The notes: generated by a model not told the origin, from the sequence alone. Counted from the stretch's first letter, positions 28,342 through 38,421 are shown. The stretch is 45,522 nucleotides of DNA from Sandaracinus sp. (GCA_020633125.1 JACKEH010000036.1:1-45522); one strand, 5' to 3'. Numbers and translations: made by a program.

Positions 28342-28863
28342 GTGCGTCTTCCGCCCGTGCGATCGCGTTGGCCGCTCGTCGCTCTGCTGAGCGCCCTCCT
28401 GACCAGTGCAGCGTGCGCCGGCTCGTGGCTGCTCTTCGCGCTCGAGGCGTGGGGCGCCCGCGGCGAGCCGAAGAGCGCGCTCTTTCAGGCGTGGGCGTTC
28501 GCGTCGTGGTGCGGGCTGCCGCTGCTCGCGTTCGGCTTCACGGTCGCGGCGATCGTCGGTCTGATTCGATCCCGTGCGCGGCGATCGTGGCCGCGCGCCG
28601 CCCCTCGAGAGAAGGTCGCGAGTGATTCGGTACGACGGAGAGGGCCGACCACTTGGACGGATCGAATCCGTGCGAGTGGTCGTGGCGCTCGGTGCTGGGA
28701 GGGGGCCCCAATCCGACGTTGCCGGTTGGGGGAGGGAGCCGCTCCCTCGAGAAAAAGAAGAGCGGGAATCCGTGCAACGGATGCCCGCTCTGATTCACGC
28801 TCTTCTCCGCGAGCGATGCGCGCCAATCACTCGGGCCCGCGAATGAGGGCCATGAGCTCCTGA
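28342..28863 (+). CDS. Small two-helix membrane protein with dubious C-terminal tail
   Basis: About 173 residues from the GTG at 28342 (the GTG at 28357 is an alternative). Residues 10-80 read as real protein with local codon bias: a helix WPLVALLSALLTSAACAGSWLLFALEAW, a short loop, and a helix AFASWCGLPLLAFGFTVAAIVGLI followed by a basic stop-transfer RSRARRSWPR. Beyond about 28590 the frame runs through hairpin repeats, its codon use degrades, and it enters the end of the SNF2 gene. The original stop may have been lost by a small indel in a CCCC run near 28600 or by repeat insertion. Function unknown; only the N-terminal half is well supported. Confidence 0.42.
   Translation: MRLPPVRSRWPLVALLSALLTSAACAGSWLLFALEAWGARGEPKSALFQAWAFASWCGLPLLAFGFTVAAIVGLIRSRARRSWPRAAPREKVASDSVRRRGPTTWTDRIRASGRGARCWEGAPIRRCRLGEGAAPSRKRRAGIRATDARSDSRSSPRAMRANHSGPRMRAMSS
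28646..28682. repeat. REP-like hairpin element, copy 1
   Basis: CGACCACT-TGG-ACGGAT-CGA-ATCCGT-GCG-AGTGGTCG: 8-bp and 6-bp helices with a symmetric internal loop. It shares TCGAATCCGTGC and the following AGTGG/GTGGC with an element near 40.1 kb. Confidence 0.55.
28740..28791 (-). terminator. Terminator of the SNF2 gene, related to the REP-like element
   Basis: Hairpin AGAGCGGG-A-ATCCGT-GCA-ACGGAT-G-CCCGCTCT (28759-28791). On the minus strand it is followed by TTCTTTTTCTC, 36 nt past the helicase stop codon. The left flank CTCCCTCGA and the core GAATCCGTGCAA also recur near 40.1 kb. Confidence 0.75.
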
Positions 28864-31800
28864 GTGTCGAGCTTGGCGGCCTCGCCGGTGCCTTCGAGCA
28901 CGCCCTGGAAGAGCGCGCGTTTGTCGCCGTGAAGGGCGAGCACGGACTCTTCGATCGTCTCTTGGGCGACGAGGCGCACCACGGTGACCGGCTTGTCTTG
29001 GCCGATGCGGTGCGCACGGTCCGAGGCCTGGTCTTCGACGGCGGGGTTCCACCACGGGTCGAGGTGGATGACGGTGTCGGCGGCGGTGAGGTTGAGGCCG
29101 GTGCCGCCCGCCTTGAGCGAGATCAAGAAGAGCGGGTCGTCGCCGTCCTGCCAGGCCTGCACGAGGTCGGCGCGCTTCTTCACCGGGGTCGAGCCGTCGA
29201 GGTAGAGGCTGCGAATGCCGCGGAGGTCGAGCGCGTCGCGAACCAGGCGAGCAGCGAGGTGAACTGACTGAAGACCAACGCGCGGTGGCCGTCGGCGCGA
29301 AGCTCCTCGATGAGCTCGAGGAAGGCCGCGAGCTTCGACGAGGGCACCGAGCTGGCGGCGTCGACGAGGCGCGGGTGGCAAGCGAGCAGTCGAAGGCGCG
29401 TCATGGCCGCGAGCACGTCGAAGCGACGTTTGCTCTCGGCTCGCGCACCGCCGGCGCCCGGCGCGACGAGGCTCTCGAGCGCGTCGCGACGGATCGCGTC
29501 GTAGAGGTTGCGCTCGGCGTCCGAGAGCTCGACCGGCCGCACGACGTCGGTGCGCGGCGGAAGCTCCGGCGTGACCTCCTTCTTCGTGCGTCGCAGCAAG
29601 AAGGGGCGCAGGCGCTGGCCGAGGGCGCCGCGCTTGTCGGTGTCTCCGTCGCGCTCGATCGGGTTGGCGAAGCGCTTCGAGAAATGCGCCCAGCTGCCGA
29701 GGAAGCCGGGGCTGACGATCGCGAAGAGGCTCCAGAGCTCGCCGAGGTGGTTCTCGAGCGGCGTGCCGGTGAGCGCGAGGCGGAAGTCGCCTTGCAGGCG
29801 GCGCGCGGCCTTCGCGCGTTGGGTGCGGGCGTTCTTCAGCGCTTGGGCTTCGTCGAAGACGATCGTGCCGAAGCGAACGTTGGCGAGCGCGCCGTCGTCG
29901 CGGGCGAGCAGGTCGTAGCTCGTGAGCACGAGGTCGCCGCGGCCGACGTCTTCGAGCAGCGCTTCGCGACGCGCGCCGCGGTAGTCGATCACGCGAAGGG
30001 TGGGGGCGAAGCGTTCGGCCTCGCGGGCCCAACCGGCGCCGACGCTGGTCGGAGCGACGACGAGCGCGGGGCCGTCTTCGCGACGATGCACCAGCAACGC
30101 GAGCGCTTGCACGGTCTTGCCGAGACCCATCTCGTCGGCGAGGCACGCGCCGGCGCCCCAGCTCGAAAGACGCGCGAGCCAGCGGAAGCCGTCGCGCTGG
30201 TAGCCGCGGAGGTCCGCGCGCAGATCGGTCGGCAGCGGCGGGTCGTAGCCTTCGGCCGCGTTCATGCGCGCGAGCAGCTCGAGCCACTCCTCGCCTTCGA
30301 CGTTCTCCGCGATCTTCTGCAGCTCGGCGGCGGCGGCGAGACCGGCCGCGAGGCCCTCTTCGGTGTCGTAGAGGACGTCGCTGACGCCTTCGAGGCGCGC
30401 GCGAAGGTCGTCCTGAATCGTCGCGAAACGTCCGGCGCCGACACGCACGAAACGTTTGCCTTCGCGCACCGCGGTGAGCAGCGCCGAGAGCGGCACCGCT
30501 TTGCCTTCGACGTCGACCTCGCCTTCGACCCCGAGCCAAGCGCCCGCGCGGCGAACGCGAACCCGCAGGTCCCCGGCGACGCCGACGCGCTTCCAACGCT
30601 TCGCCGGCCACTCGAGCGTGCACGCGCCCTTCTTGGCTTGGGCTTCGAGGTCCGCGAGCAGCACCAACGAACGCTCGAGATCGTCGACGCGGGTGGTCTC
30701 TTCGTCGGCGAGCCCGAGCTCGTCGCGAAGCATGCGGTGGCGTTTGACCTCGCTCTCGAGATCGCGCTCGGCGTGCACGCGCCGGCCGTCGGGATCGAGG
30801 CCGAAGACGAGCGCGGGGCCACGGCCGGCGGGCCAGGTCGCGTCGCCCGGAAGCGGGCGCACGCGGAAGCTCAGCGTGAGCGTGTCGTCGTCGGGCACGA
30901 GCCGCGCGACGATCGTCGAGTCGGCGTCGACACGCTCGCCACGAAGCGACGACGGCATCGCGAGCTCGGCCGCGGGCTGAAGGCGCGGGAGGAGGGTGAG
31001 CACGCGGTCGTGCGCGGCGGTCGGCAAGAAGGCCGGGAAGCTCTCGAGCGCGCGGGCCATGCGTGCGACGCGCGGATCCACCGGCGCGAGGAAGAGCACG
31101 TCGCCTTCGTACGACGCGAGCAGCTCCTCGCGCGCGACGGTGTGTGGCGGCACCTCGGTCTCGCCGACCCGCACCACGAGGCGAAGGCCACGTTGCGGCT
31201 CGGCGGGATCGCTGGGCACGAGCGCGAGCGTCGGCACCGTCTCCCGCACGTGCACGCGCGACTTCTCGGCGAAGACCCGCGGGTGACCGACCAAGAGTCG
31301 GAGCGCGTGCGCGAGGCGACGCTCCCGGGTCGCGAAGTCGAGGCCGTCCAGCCCCGTCAGCGTGTCGAGAACCGGGCGGTCGCCTTCTTGCGCGAGCTCG
31401 GGCTCGACCTTGTCGGCCTTGGTCGCGGCGCCGCTGGTCCAACGCCCGGATTTGCCGGTGCGCTTCTGAATCGAAGGGGCGAGCGCCGGCAGCGCCCGGG
31501 GGCGTCGGCGGGATCGAGGCGCCAGACGAGGCGGCGGTCGTCTTCGGCTTCTTTCGGGAGCTCCAGGCTCGCGGCGAGCGCGTCGACGAAACGCGTCCAC
31601 GTCGGCTGCGAGAGCGCGTGCGCGAGCGTGCCGTGAAGCGCGTGCTTCGGGTCGTGCACCGCGTCGAGCGTCCACTCGAGCACCGCGCGCACGTGCGGCG
31701 AGCGTTCGGGCGGTCCGCCGTGGCTGAGGTCCAGGCGGATCGGGCCTTCTTCGTAGCCGGAGAAGCCGAGCGTGACCTCGAGCAGCTTCGTGCCGTCGCG

Positions 31801-32551
31801 AAAGCGCATCGAGACGCCGGGCGGCTCGAGCACCACGCCGAGGCGTTCGGTGCCGGCGAGGAAGACCGGCGCTTCCGTGGCCTCCGAGTCGAGCGTCCGC
31901 ATCGCCTCGTGAAGACGAACCGAGAGCGCACGCAGGGTCGGCTCGGTGGGACGATCGTTCCAGAGCTCTTCGCGCTCGCGGGCCTTGCCAGCGCGAATGG
32001 CGCGGTAGCGGAGGAACGTGCGGGCCGCGTTCTCGTAGGCGGTCGTCAGACCACGCGCGACGCGCGACGTGGGACCGCGGCCTTCGAGCAGATCCTCGAC
32101 GGTCACGAGCGAGTCGTTGGCCTCCGCGAAGAGGGTGACCTGGAGGAAGGGGCGCACCTGGCGGGCGGGCGCGCCGAGCCACTCCTCGATGCCGTGTTTC
32201 TTCAGCCACGCCTGCAGCGCGGGCTTGGTCGGCTGGGGGCGGCTCCACGCCTGGACTCGGCTCCGGGGCGCTTCGCCACACGTGCGCTGGCTTCGTGCGC
32301 GCGAGGCGGGTGAGGGCGGCGAGCAGACGTTGGCGGGAGGGCGCGACGAGCCCTCGCAGGAGCAGGCGGGCGGCTTCGTCGCTCTCCACGAGCGCGCCGA
32401 GGCTTCCGACGCCGACGTGGTCGCCGAGCTCGAGGAGGAGATCGGCCGCTTCTTCGTCGGCGAGGCGGTCGCCGACGTCCGCGAGGGACAAGGCGAGGAG
32501 GTCGTTGCGGCCGTCGAAGGCCGCGCGCAGTGCAGGAAGCGAATCGGCCAT
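28827..32551 (-). pseudogene. SNF2/SWI2-type helicase (about 1242 codons) interrupted by three frameshifts
   Basis: A large SNF2-family ATPase on the minus strand. It starts MADSLPALRAAFDGRNDLL (ATG 32551) and ends LMALIRGPE (28827). Regions: SWIM-less N-terminal part, an ATPase with DEMGLGKTVQAL, VLTSYDLLARDDGAL, VFDEAQALKN and LTGTPLENHLGELWSLF, and a C-terminal helicase lobe with DPWWNPAVEDQASDRAHRIGQDKPV. The frame changes near 32236 (C-run of 5, net +1 or -2), near 31500 (C-run of 5, one C short) and near 29246 (CC where CCC restores ALVRDALDLRGI). Correcting them gives a length divisible by three and intact motifs. All three are at G/C runs and nothing else is degraded, so sequencing error is likelier than true loss. 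A hairpin with T-run terminates it. Confidence 0.8.
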
Positions 32552-32564
32552 GAAAAGGGGCGGA

Positions 32565-32570
32565 AGCGTA
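32565..32570 (-). promoter_or_regulatory. Putative -10 (TACGCT) for the SNF2 gene
   Basis: Minus-strand GCGC-TACGCT, 13 nt before the ATG at 32551, giving a leader of about 6 nt. Confidence 0.4.
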
Positions 32571-32779
32571 GCGCGCTTGGGCCTCGGGACCACGTCGAAG
32601 GGGGAGAAAACGGCATTCGAAACCGAATCGTCCGTCGCCGGCCGTTCGCGAGCTGGCCGTCGGAGCCACGAAACCCCCGCTCTCGACGGGGTGCGCGGTC
32701 GTTCGAGCCCCGCTCCCCCGGCGCGGTCGGGTGCCATGGCCCTGGATGCCCGAAAAAGGCCGGGAATCCCCAAGGGTGC

Positions 32780-32785
32780 TAGCGT
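32780..32785 (+). promoter_or_regulatory. Putative -10 (TAGCGT) for the TamB-like gene
   Basis: GGGTGC-TAGCGT, the local TGC-TAnnnT form. The leader to the GTG at 32861 would be about 70 nt. Confidence 0.4.
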
Positions 32786-32860
32786 GTCGGGTCCACGGTC
32801 CCGCTCCGTTGGCGTCTTTCCAGAAGACTTCGCGGGGCCGAGCCGTCTCTCCCAACACCC

Positions 32861-35800
32861 GTGGCACGACCCCCCGTCAGCGCGCCCTCCGAGGCGTCCC
32901 AACGCCCGTCCGTCCCGCCGGGGACGAACGGCTCGGGCATTCGTTCGCGCACGACGTCGGGAGCCAGCCTTCCGCCGCGGCCTTCGAAGCGGCCGCCGAC
33001 GAAGAAGAAGAAACGCCGTCGTCGTCGCGAGAGGCCGAGCTGGCTCTCGCGTCTCTTCCGCGGGATCGTGCTCTCCGCGCTCGCGGCGCTCATCGGCGGG
33101 TTGGCGGCGACGCAGACGCCGTGGGGTCGTGCGAAGCTCGCGGCGCTCGCCGCCAAGGCCATTCACGACGAGCTCGGGCTCGACGCGACCTTCGAACAGG
33201 TGGCGGTGCGCCTCGAAGCGCTTCCGCCCGGTTTGACGATCGAAGCCTCCGGCATCGCGATCGACCACCCGGAGGGCGGCGAGCTCGTTCGGGCGAACCT
33301 GCTCCGCGTCCGGCCTTCGTTGCTCGCGTTGTTGCGTGGGCATGTCGACCTTCAGACGGTGGAGCTCGACGCGCCGAGCGTGCGTCTCGTCGTACGGGAC
33401 GGCGCGCTCGTGAACGGGCCGACGTTGCCTTCGAGCGAAGCCGGCGGTCCGGTCGAGCTTCCGTTCGGTCGGCTCGTGGTGCGTGACGCGGCGGTGCGGG
33501 TGGACGTCGAGGCGGAGCTCGGCGGCGAGACGGTGTCGTTGGTGAACGGCGAGCTCGGCGGCGTCGACGTCGAAGCCGACGCGAGCGGAGCGCAGCTCGA
33601 CGTCGTCCTCTCGCGGCATCTTCCTTTCGGCGACCCTCGAGTGCAGAGCGACCGCCTCACGCTCCCGGGGGGTGTGCTTCGCGTCGACGCGTTGTCGTTC
33701 GACGGTCTGGTCGACCTCGACGAAGGGCTCGCGTCGATCGAGTCCTTCGAGCTCGCCTCACGCTTCGACGCCCGGGAAGGCGAGGACGAGAGCCCGACCT
33801 TCGCGTTGCGTCTCGCGAACGCGAGCGTGCCTTTCGACCTCGCCAGCGACGCGCGACCGCGTTGGGCCGGCGGCGTCGGGGTGGAGCTCGACCTCGGCCT
33901 GCTCGAACGATTGCCGCTCGGGTTCGAGCTGCCCGCGCTGGACGGCGTCGTGAAGATCGACGGACGCCTCGAAGGCGGCGGCCTCGCGATCCCGGACGGC
34001 GACGTCCACGTTCGGCTCGAGCGCGTGAAGATCATCGAGCGCTACGGCCTCGGCGACTTCGTCGATCTCGACCTCGAGATCCGCGATCGCGTGGCGACGA
34101 TTCGTCCGGACAGCGTGGCGCAGCTTCACCGTGATGGCGGTGACATCGGTCTCTCGGGGCAGATCGGGCTCGACCTCGAAGCCGGCTTCCCGCTCTCGCT
34201 GCGGGTCGACATTCGGCAGCTGCAGTTCGCGAACCTGATGGGGCAGCTCGGGGTGAGCGAGAACAGCATCGCGTGGTGGCCGCTCGCGGGCGTCGGCGAG
34301 CTCGAAGGCACGCTCGTTCCCTTCGAAATCGAAGGCCCGCTGCGGATTCGCTCCACGAACTTCGCGGTGCTCAAGGACGCGTGGCACGCGCCACACGATC
34401 CGGTCTTCGGTGTCGCGCAGGCGCGCATTCAAGGGCGGTGGCGCTTCGACGAGGAGGCCGCGAGCTTCTTCGAACTCGCGTTCGACACCGGGCGCTCCTA
34501 CGCGCGGATCCCGATGGTCTACCTCGGCTATGCCGGGCGCTTGTACGTCGAGGGCCACTTCGAGCGCCTCGACGCGGCCGACGTCAGCCCGCTCGCGGGG
34601 TTCGCGCTCGCGGGCCAAGGCACCGCCGACGCTTGGGTCGAAGGCGACTTCGACACGCCGCGCGTGCACGGCAACGTCGCGATGCGCGACTTCCAGTTCG
34701 ACGGTTACCGACCGGGCGACATCCGCGGCGATTGGCATCTCTCGTCCGACTATTGGGGCTTCGAGATGCCTGCCTTGCAGGTGACGAAGGGCCAGACCGA
34801 GTACCGCGTCGACGACTTCCGGATGAACTTCCAAGGCGGCGGCGTGAAGCTCACCGGGCATCTGCGCGCTTCGCGTTTCGTGCTCGCCGACGTCTACCAC
34901 GCGCTGCAGCTCGAGACCGACGAGCGCTACGAGGACTACCAAGGCGTCGGGCGCGGCAACATGACGCTCGACTTCTCGTGGGGGCATCCGACCGACGGTC
35001 CGAACGGCACCTTCGCATCCGCGATGGACTTCGATCTCGTCGAGCTGCGCATCGCGGACTTCGTCACGGACCGCGGGCGCTTCCGCGGCGACCTGCTCTC
35101 GCGCGACCTGGGCATCGGTCTGGACGCGAGCGTGCTGCGGATCGACGAGCTCCTGCTCCACAAGGGCGAAGGCACGATTCACGTCGCAGGCGAGATTCGC
35201 GCGCCGATGCAAGAGACGCCGCAGGGCCCGCGCTACCTCGGGCCCGCGCAGGTGTCGCTCAGCGTCGCGGCGGGCGACATTCGCTTCGAAGACACCGAAG
35301 ATCTGCACGAGTCGATGCCGGAGCTTCGGGGCTCCTACGCGGTGCTCGGCGAGATCACGGGGACGCCGGACATTCCGCGCGCGAACCTCGACGTCGCGCT
35401 CTCGGGCATTCGCCATGGCGACACCTACCTCGGGGAGGCGCGCACCTTCGTCCGGCTGACCGACGTCAACGACCCCTGGGTGCGCGAGGCGCTCGCGTGG
35501 ACGCCGGAGACGATCCCCGACGAGCCGTGCGCCCACGCGCGCTACGGCCTGGCCCACGCCCGTTGGCGTCCCTCGCCGCCGCTGCGCACGGCGAACGGAC
35601 TGGTGCAGCGGCTCGACCGCCGCATGGCCTACTTGGTTTGCGGGGAAGGCCTCGACGGGCAGGTGCACGCCGACCTCGCGATCGGTTGGACGACGCGTTT
35701 TCCGCTTCGCGGCGTGATCGATTTGCGCGACGTCGACCTCTCGCCTTTCGTCGCGGGGCTCGCGCCGGATCAAGCGTTGAGCGGCCTGGTGCGCGGCCGC

Positions 35801-37396
35801 ATCGCGTTGACGGGCGGCGGCATCAAGCAGCTCGACGCGCTCGACGGTTGGGCGCGCTTCGAGCGGCTTCGCATCGAGGCGCGCGACCCGATCGGTGGAG
35901 GCCGGGTTCGGCTGCGCAACGACGGTGCGGTGCAGCTCGCGTTGGTTAGCGGCGGTTTCCAGATCGAGCGCGCGCGTTTCGTGGGCGGCGCCGACACGCG
36001 GTTGGAGATCGGCGGCAACGGCGACCCCCAAGGGCGGCTCGCGCTCCGTGTCGACGGAGACCTCGGTCTCGGGCTCTTGCGTTCGATCTCGAGCGACGTC
36101 GCGAACAGCTCGGGCCGTTTGACCTTCCGAGTCGACGTGCGGGGCCGCGCCGACGACCCGGTCTTCGATGGCGAGGCGCGGGTCGAGAACGGCTTCGTGG
36201 CGCTCGCGGAGCCCGCGCTCGAGCTACGAGAGCTCGGTGGACGCGTGACCTTCGACGGTCGGCGCGCGGTCTTCGAAGGCTTCGAAGCGCGGGTCGGCAC
36301 CGGACGCGCCTTGCTCGGGGGCGAGGTCGCGATTCGCGACGGCGCGCTCTTCAACTACGGCTTCGACCTCTCGCTGCGCAGCGCACGGCTTCGACCCGAG
36401 GAAGGCGTCGACGTGATCCTCGGCGGCGACATGCGGCTCGCGTGGCGCCAAGGGCAACGCCTGCCGCGCCTCGACGGAGAGGTACGCATCGAGCGCGCGC
36501 GCTACGAGCGGCCGATTCAGCTCTCGCCGACCCTCGGTCAGCTCTACCGACCCCAACGCGTCGAGGTGCAGCGCTACGACCCCGCGGCCGATTCGGTCGA
36601 GCTCGATCTGCGCATCGTCGACCGCTCGCCGATTCGGGTGGTCAACAACCTCTTCGACATGGACATCCGCATCGACGACAGCGAGCGGCCCATGCGCCTC
36701 GTCGGCACGAACCAACGCTACGGGCTCGTCGGCGAGCTCACGATTCCTCGAGGCACGGTGCGTTTTCGGAGCACCGAGCTCGACGTCGCGCGAGGCGAGA
36801 TCCGTTTTCAGGACGAGACGCGTCTGGACGCGAGCTTCGACGTGGTCGCCGAGACGGAGATCCGGCGGCAGCGGTCGGCCGCGGACGACCTCACCGCGCC
36901 GGCGTGGCGTGTGTCGGTGCGTGCGCACGGCAACCTCGACGCGTTCCGACTGGACGCGACGAGCCAACCCTCGCTCTCGCGCGAGGACCTGATGCTCTTG
37001 CTCACGGTCGGTATGACCAGCGCCGAGGCGCAGCAGCTTCAGGCGGGCGACGTCGGTGGCACCGCGCTCGAGGCGCTCTCGGCGCTCACCGGCGTGAACG
37101 AAGAGGTCACGAGCGCGGTGCAGGTCATCGACGAGTTCGCGATCACGACCCGGTACTCGACGCAGACCGGCCGACCGGAGCCGATGCTGACGGTCGGCAA
37201 ACGCATCACGGACCGCGTGCGTCTCTCGGCGGCGACGGGCCTGACCGGCGACGAGCGCACCTTCCAGACCGGCCTCGAGTGGCGCGTGGGCGATCAGACC
37301 TCGATTCAGGCGCTCTACGACAACATCAACCGCGAGAGCGCCAGCTCGTTCGGAAACGTGGGCGTCGACTTTCATTGGCGCCTCGAGTTCGAGTAG
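32861..37396 (+). CDS. TamB-like translocation/assembly protein (DUF490 C-terminus)
   Basis: A 1511-residue protein, longer than E. coli TamB (1259). A basic cytoplasmic N-terminus (KKKKRRRRRERP) precedes a single membrane anchor (about 66-85, LFRGIVLSALAALIGGLAAT). A very long periplasmic beta-helix-like region follows with repeated strands in the 1150-residue middle (GGVLRVDALSFDGLVDLD, GLAIPDGDVHVRLERVKI, and many LRI/VRI pairs). The C-terminal TamB domain is recognisable: IRVVNNLFDMDIRIDD, GLVGELTIPRGTVRFRSTELDVARGEIRFQDE, SREDLMLLLTVGMTSAE, ITTRYSTQTGRPEPMLTVGKRITDRVRLSAATGL, and the terminal WRLEFE. It spans the periplasm to move lipids or help outer-membrane protein assembly. No tamA partner is adjacent. 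GTG start; the true start could be slightly further in. Confidence 0.88.
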   Translation: MARPPVSAPSEASQRPSVPPGTNGSGIRSRTTSGASLPPRPSKRPPTKKKKRRRRRERPSWLSRLFRGIVLSALAALIGGLAATQTPWGRAKLAALAAKAIHDELGLDATFEQVAVRLEALPPGLTIEASGIAIDHPEGGELVRANLLRVRPSLLALLRGHVDLQTVELDAPSVRLVVRDGALVNGPTLPSSEAGGPVELPFGRLVVRDAAVRVDVEAELGGETVSLVNGELGGVDVEADASGAQLDVVLSRHLPFGDPRVQSDRLTLPGGVLRVDALSFDGLVDLDEGLASIESFELASRFDAREGEDESPTFALRLANASVPFDLASDARPRWAGGVGVELDLGLLERLPLGFELPALDGVVKIDGRLEGGGLAIPDGDVHVRLERVKIIERYGLGDFVDLDLEIRDRVATIRPDSVAQLHRDGGDIGLSGQIGLDLEAGFPLSLRVDIRQLQFANLMGQLGVSENSIAWWPLAGVGELEGTLVPFEIEGPLRIRSTNFAVLKDAWHAPHDPVFGVAQARIQGRWRFDEEAASFFELAFDTGRSYARIPMVYLGYAGRLYVEGHFERLDAADVSPLAGFALAGQGTADAWVEGDFDTPRVHGNVAMRDFQFDGYRPGDIRGDWHLSSDYWGFEMPALQVTKGQTEYRVDDFRMNFQGGGVKLTGHLRASRFVLADVYHALQLETDERYEDYQGVGRGNMTLDFSWGHPTDGPNGTFASAMDFDLVELRIADFVTDRGRFRGDLLSRDLGIGLDASVLRIDELLLHKGEGTIHVAGEIRAPMQETPQGPRYLGPAQVSLSVAAGDIRFEDTEDLHESMPELRGSYAVLGEITGTPDIPRANLDVALSGIRHGDTYLGEARTFVRLTDVNDPWVREALAWTPETIPDEPCAHARYGLAHARWRPSPPLRTANGLVQRLDRRMAYLVCGEGLDGQVHADLAIGWTTRFPLRGVIDLRDVDLSPFVAGLAPDQALSGLVRGRIALTGGGIKQLDALDGWARFERLRIEARDPIGGGRVRLRNDGAVQLALVSGGFQIERARFVGGADTRLEIGGNGDPQGRLALRVDGDLGLGLLRSISSDVANSSGRLTFRVDVRGRADDPVFDGEARVENGFVALAEPALELRELGGRVTFDGRRAVFEGFEARVGTGRALLGGEVAIRDGALFNYGFDLSLRSARLRPEEGVDVILGGDMRLAWRQGQRLPRLDGEVRIERARYERPIQLSPTLGQLYRPQRVEVQRYDPAADSVELDLRIVDRSPIRVVNNLFDMDIRIDDSERPMRLVGTNQRYGLVGELTIPRGTVRFRSTELDVARGEIRFQDETRLDASFDVVAETEIRRQRSAADDLTAPAWRVSVRAHGNLDAFRLDATSQPSLSREDLMLLLTVGMTSAEAQQLQAGDVGGTALEALSALTGVNEEVTSAVQVIDEFAITTRYSTQTGRPEPMLTVGKRITDRVRLSAATGLTGDERTFQTGLEWRVGDQTSIQALYDNINRESASSFGNVGVDFHWRLEFE

Positions 37397-37437
37397 CGGC
37401 CGCGTCGGGAGTCGCGCCCTCGACGCGCTGCTCGTGG

Positions 37438-37443
37438 TACACC
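37438..37443 (+). promoter_or_regulatory. -10-like TACACC, 8 nt before ATG start
   Basis: CGTGG-TACACC-GCCGCTCC-ATG at 37452. Weaker match, with 8-nt spacing. Confidence 0.35.
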
Positions 37444-37451
37444 GCCGCTCC

Positions 37452-38411
37452 ATGGCACTCGTCGGCGTCAACGCGCCCTACCTCCGCGGCGACTACGGGC
37501 ACGACCTCGCACCGAACCCTCGGTACCCCGATTGGCCGGTGCGCTTCTCGGCGATGGCGGCGTACCGACCGATCGTGGAGGCGGCGGAGCTCGGGCTCGG
37601 CGCGGTGCGCCTCTGGCTCTGCGAGAACGGCGAAGGCATCGTCGCGGAGAACGGTCGGCCGACGGGGGTGCACCCCGAGCTGATCGAAGCCGTGAAGATC
37701 GTGCAAGAGGCCGCGGCGCTGAACGGCGTGCGGGTGTACTGGTCGCTGCTCGACGGCAACGCGGTGGCGCGCGAAGGCGACCCCCTGACGCGTGCCATCC
37801 TCGCGGAGAAGGACGCGCGCGAAGCCTTCGCCGAGCACGTCGTCGCGCCGCTCGCGAAGGTCTTCGACCCGCGCGTGACGTTGGCGGTGGAGATCGTGAA
37901 CGAGCCAGAGACGGCGACGCACGACTGCATGCGCGACAGCGAGGAAGCGCAGCCCGGCATCGAGCCGGTCGCCTGGGAGGACATCGGCGCGACGCTTCGC
38001 GCGTCGTCGGCGGCGGTGGCGGCCGAGCGCAGCTTGCTCGTGACGGCGGGCACGATGCACGTCTTCTTGCCGCACCTGTGGAAGACCGACCCCGGGCTCT
38101 CGGCGGTCGACGTGCACGTCTACTTCGAGCGTGGCGGGCTGCCTCCGCGCGCGCACCTGGCGAGGGACGTCGGTGACGACGCGTTGCTCGATCCCGCGCT
38201 GCCGCTCTTCGCGGGCGAGGCGGGCATCCCGAAGCAAGGCGAGCACGAGCAGCTGTTGAGCTACGTCGTGAACGCCGAGCCTTCGGGTTACGACGCGGTG
38301 TTTCTCTGGCAGCTCGAGGGCGACCTCGTCGACGCCAAGGCACCGAAGCGGCCCTTCACGCACCTCGGTTGGGACCTCAAGCGCTTGATGGCCTCCCGCT
38401 CCGGGGCGTGA
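37452..38411 (+). CDS. GH5-like (beta/alpha)8 glycoside hydrolase, cytoplasmic
   Basis: A 319-residue TIM-barrel-like protein. MALVGVNAPYLRGDYGHDLAPN begins the barrel; GLGAVRLWLCENGEGIV is the second strand. VTLAVEIVNEPETATHD carries the NEP acid/base Glu of clan GH-A, SAVDVHVYFERGG holds the His-x-Tyr-like strand, and LPLFAGEAGIPKQGEH carries the candidate nucleophile Glu before DAVFLWQLEGD. There is no signal peptide, unusual for a polysaccharide hydrolase, so it may act on internal oligosaccharides or glycosides. It ends 10 nt from the convergent globin gene. Substrate unknown. Confidence 0.75.
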   Translation: MALVGVNAPYLRGDYGHDLAPNPRYPDWPVRFSAMAAYRPIVEAAELGLGAVRLWLCENGEGIVAENGRPTGVHPELIEAVKIVQEAAALNGVRVYWSLLDGNAVAREGDPLTRAILAEKDAREAFAEHVVAPLAKVFDPRVTLAVEIVNEPETATHDCMRDSEEAQPGIEPVAWEDIGATLRASSAAVAAERSLLVTAGTMHVFLPHLWKTDPGLSAVDVHVYFERGGLPPRAHLARDVGDDALLDPALPLFAGEAGIPKQGEHEQLLSYVVNAEPSGYDAVFLWQLEGDLVDAKAPKRPFTHLGWDLKRLMASRSGA

Positions 38412-38421
38412 GAGGACGCGC

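Larger units (their letters stand above)
32552..32860. other. 309-nt divergent promoter region between SNF2 and TamB-like genes
   Basis: It holds the outward -10-like elements at 32565-32570 (-) and 32780-32785 (+). I see no coding signal or strong repeat in the rest. Confidence 0.5.
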
